Shown: positions 61,701-64,000 of the stretch, in pieces
Numbering within the stretch: position 1 is the first letter of the stretch
How the letters are laid out: each line of letters starts with the position of its first letter
Assembly (NCBI RefSeq): GCF_001039355.2
Contig: NW_019775660.1
Location: forward strand, 1 to 64,000
DNA: 64,000 bases
From: Lingula anatina
Taxonomy: Eukaryota > Brachiopoda > Lingulata > Lingulida > Lingulidae
Direction of reading: 5' to 3'
Program-made: the position numbers and the translations under genes
Notes under the pieces: model-generated
The model's database searches: none
What the model was told of the DNA's origin: nothing
What the model saw: only the letters and a program-made list of their open reading frames with translations

Positions 61701-63480
61701 GAGCGTGACCATGAAATCGTCATCAGTTGAGAATAAAAATAAAAGACCTTATAAATGGATTAGCTGTTTGCAAACATCAGCCTCAGATCTGTGAGAGAGA
61801 ATGCCCAGATTAACAACTTGATCCACAATTTCATAGCACCAATGTAAAATTAACAACCGCCAAGCACTGTGCTTCAAAACACAAACCATAAATTCACCAG
61901 CCATTCGATAAATTTCTTATGTCCCCAAGATTGTAAGGAATGCATTGCTGCCATATTAATATTCAGTGTGGATAGAAGGGTATAGGGATACATCAGCTTA
62001 ATTTGTTTTTACACTTTTTATTAATCCTTTTTCTTTCGTCAAGGAAGTAGAAAGAGGAGTATATGTAACTCTTTTTCAACTAGGAATCTCCGAAAGATGC
62101 AACATGCTCTTTCCCATTTCTTCTACCATGTTGATGAAAAAAAGAGCATGCATGTGTACAGGCAGAGACTGGGATTAAGGCTGGCCATATTGTCTGTGTC
62201 CAAGTTTTATTTTCCATTCGTGGACTGAAATCATGGATGGTGTCGTCCATTTGGGCATTCGTGCTCCTAAATCTGAGGCTTGTGATAGCAAAAACTGAAG
62301 TTGGGTATCCATATCTTTCTTTCTTGTTGTAACCATTTCAACAACTAACTTTCAGTTGACTTGGACTTGGTAATGCATAATCTGAGTTTCAGAATTATTG
62401 TGGTATTAAGAACCCCATTTATGCTTCAGTTCTCAACCAAATGACTGCATACCTTACTATGTGCAGGTCAGTCAACTGGTCATGATCTCGGAATAACTGC
62501 CAGTCATAGGATACAGTTATGATGGTTTGGTGATAAATTTTGTAAAAGATAGCACATTCTATTTTCTTTATTCTTCTTCTTCTTCTTCTTCTTCTTCTTA
62601 TTATTATTATATAACTGAAATTTTACTGACAATCTGTTTTTAGAGGCTTACAAGGTGACCAGTGGTCAAGAATTTTAAAACTACACAAATGTACACACAG
62701 TGTGTCCGAGGCTAAGTGTCTCACTTATACAGGACTTATGATTTTGATTCCGTCCAGAATGTTCATTGTACATTTTATGTACAGACACAAATTCATAACT
62801 TAGTAAACATAGAGTTTGCACGTATCATACATAGATGTTAGTATTGCTGATGGATTTCAATCTGTTCATTCAAACAGAATCTAAACTGTGTAGAATTGTT
62901 GGTGAAAGTAATGAAATATAAATATGTATAAGTTACCTGTAAGGGATTTTTCAAATGTATTTTGTGTTTATAATAGTGTATAGTAAGTAAGATGACTATC
63001 ATTGTATTTACTTTATAGGTGGTATGATATTTGCCCCCTGCCTTTTTAACAATGTATTGGTTTTATGTGGGGGTCTTTTTTTCTTTTGTTAAAGAGGTGG
63101 CCAAAATTATAATTACTTAAGTGCAGGTGTAAGTTTATAATCAGACTGCAGAATAAAATAGGCACGCAAATTACTGTACATTGCTGAGAGCCCAGACTGA
63201 ATTATAAGCACTGATTTACATGGCAAGCACGCAGACCTCTGGGGAAATTGTACAAGGATTTATAGGTTAAGATGAGTTCCCGTAATCTGCTTTTACAATC
63301 GTTTAACAGCATTTAGCATTTATATGTAAAGCATGGGGAGAAAAGTAGTGCTTAGGACAGATTGTTTGCCTATTTATTGTGCACAATGATTTGAGTTCAG
63401 AGAAAGGGGGCAGTTTTAGAATTTTTTTTTCATGTGCTCTTCTGTATACAATGTATATGAAAGATAAAATAAATTGCGCC
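58776..63480 (+). other. FoxJ2/3 3' UTR and downstream DNA
   Basis: No other gene was seen here on either strand, and the region probably forms a long 3' UTR. Possible poly(A) signals AATAAA lie at 61323-61328, 61733-61738 and 63468-63473. An AT-rich stretch covers 59500-59700 and a CTT run 62571-62600. The true end is unknown without transcript data. Confidence 0.45.
62571..62600. repeat. (CTT)n microsatellite
   Basis: A trinucleotide run in the probable FoxJ2/3 3' UTR. Confidence 0.9.
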
Positions 63481-63635
63481 TGGTTACAAATCTAAGGTGT
63501 TTTGTTTCAATTAACCTGATTTTTATATTTCAAAAGTTCTAAATTCTATATTTTCAAATGTGTGGAGAAAGTGGGCAGTTTTATTTCATTTTTTTTTCAT
63601 GTGCTCTTCTGTATACAATGAAACTATATAAAAGA
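63399..63635. repeat. Direct repeat at the gene end, two copies of about 65-75 bp
   Basis: The words GGGCAGTTTTA, TTTTTTTTCATGTGCTCTTC and TGTATACAATG occur in the same order at about 63407-63450 and again at about 63573-63620. The AATAAA at 63468 follows only the first copy. The second copy is followed by TATAAAAGA. Confidence 0.7.
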
Positions 63636-64000
63636 TTTTAAAAAAAGGATTGCATCTTTTTTCAAACCATATATAGATGTTGGGCTATGATATAATTCCC
63701 TGATTCTACACATGGAGAGACCGTCTTAAAATTAGTGTTGGTGGGGAAAATCTCAAGGAGAGCACCTTGAAGTTGAAAATAGGGCATGAAAAAAGATGAA
63801 ACATCCTTACATTTTCTAAATAGTAAAGCCAGCTTAATATATGCTTCTTTATTTCTTTTGTATAGATGGATTATTCTCTAACACTTTTTTTCAAAGAAAA
63901 AGTTTCATTTCACTTGGAGTTGGGTTTATCTTGGTCACACAAATTGAAGCTGCTGACATCTATACTTAAGTAGAAATATCACCGCCATGATGTGACCAAG
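63636..64000. other. Intergenic to window end, nothing seen
   Basis: AT-rich DNA without exon borders, motifs or repeats that I can support. Confidence 0.5.

Overview
The window looks like nuclear DNA of a marine invertebrate, most likely a lophotrochozoan (mollusc, annelid or brachiopod grade). The clues are AT-rich DNA, many phase-consistent GT-AG introns, dense microsatellites, small inverted-repeat elements and a tandem family of secreted C-type lectins. The species cannot be fixed from sequence alone. All genes were rebuilt by joining exons at GT-AG borders that keep the reading frame. Isolated single Ns occur at 5455, 44588 and 46603.

Layout: (1) 1-2050, repeat-rich DNA with inverted repeats. 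(2) 2.05-14.6 kb, four tandem C-type lectin genes on the + strand, about 3-3.6 kb apart, with related promoters and related 3' ends. The first two carry QPD in the sugar-binding loop, the last two EPN. (3) 14.7-15.0 kb, a foldback element. (4) 15.3-17.6 kb, a five-coding-exon gene for a 285-residue protein I do not recognise, behind CRE-type promoter motifs. (5) 19.5-29.6 kb, a complete 23-exon EXOSC10 (Rrp6) gene. (6) 31.8-33.5 kb, a small gene for an 80-residue secreted peptide whose six cysteines follow the anaphylatoxin-like pattern. (7) 33.8-40.0 kb, minus strand, an 11-coding-exon SLC17-family transporter. (8) 42.4-63.5 kb, a 12-coding-exon FoxJ2/3 forkhead gene with a long 3' UTR.

Functionally this is ordinary animal gene order: housekeeping RNA processing (EXOSC10), a transcription factor (FoxJ2/3) and a solute carrier beside a fast-evolving secreted lectin cluster. 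The lectins and the anaphylatoxin-like peptide are both secreted and could serve surface recognition or innate defence, but nothing links them in one pathway beyond lying about 18 kb apart. The points most worth a second look are the stand-alone anaphylatoxin-like peptide, the QPD/EPN split with stem loss in lectin 2, an in-frame 69-bp duplication that creates two competing splice donors in FoxJ2/3, a dead copy of a transporter exon, and a MITE whose empty-site sequence survives in a neighbouring repeat copy.
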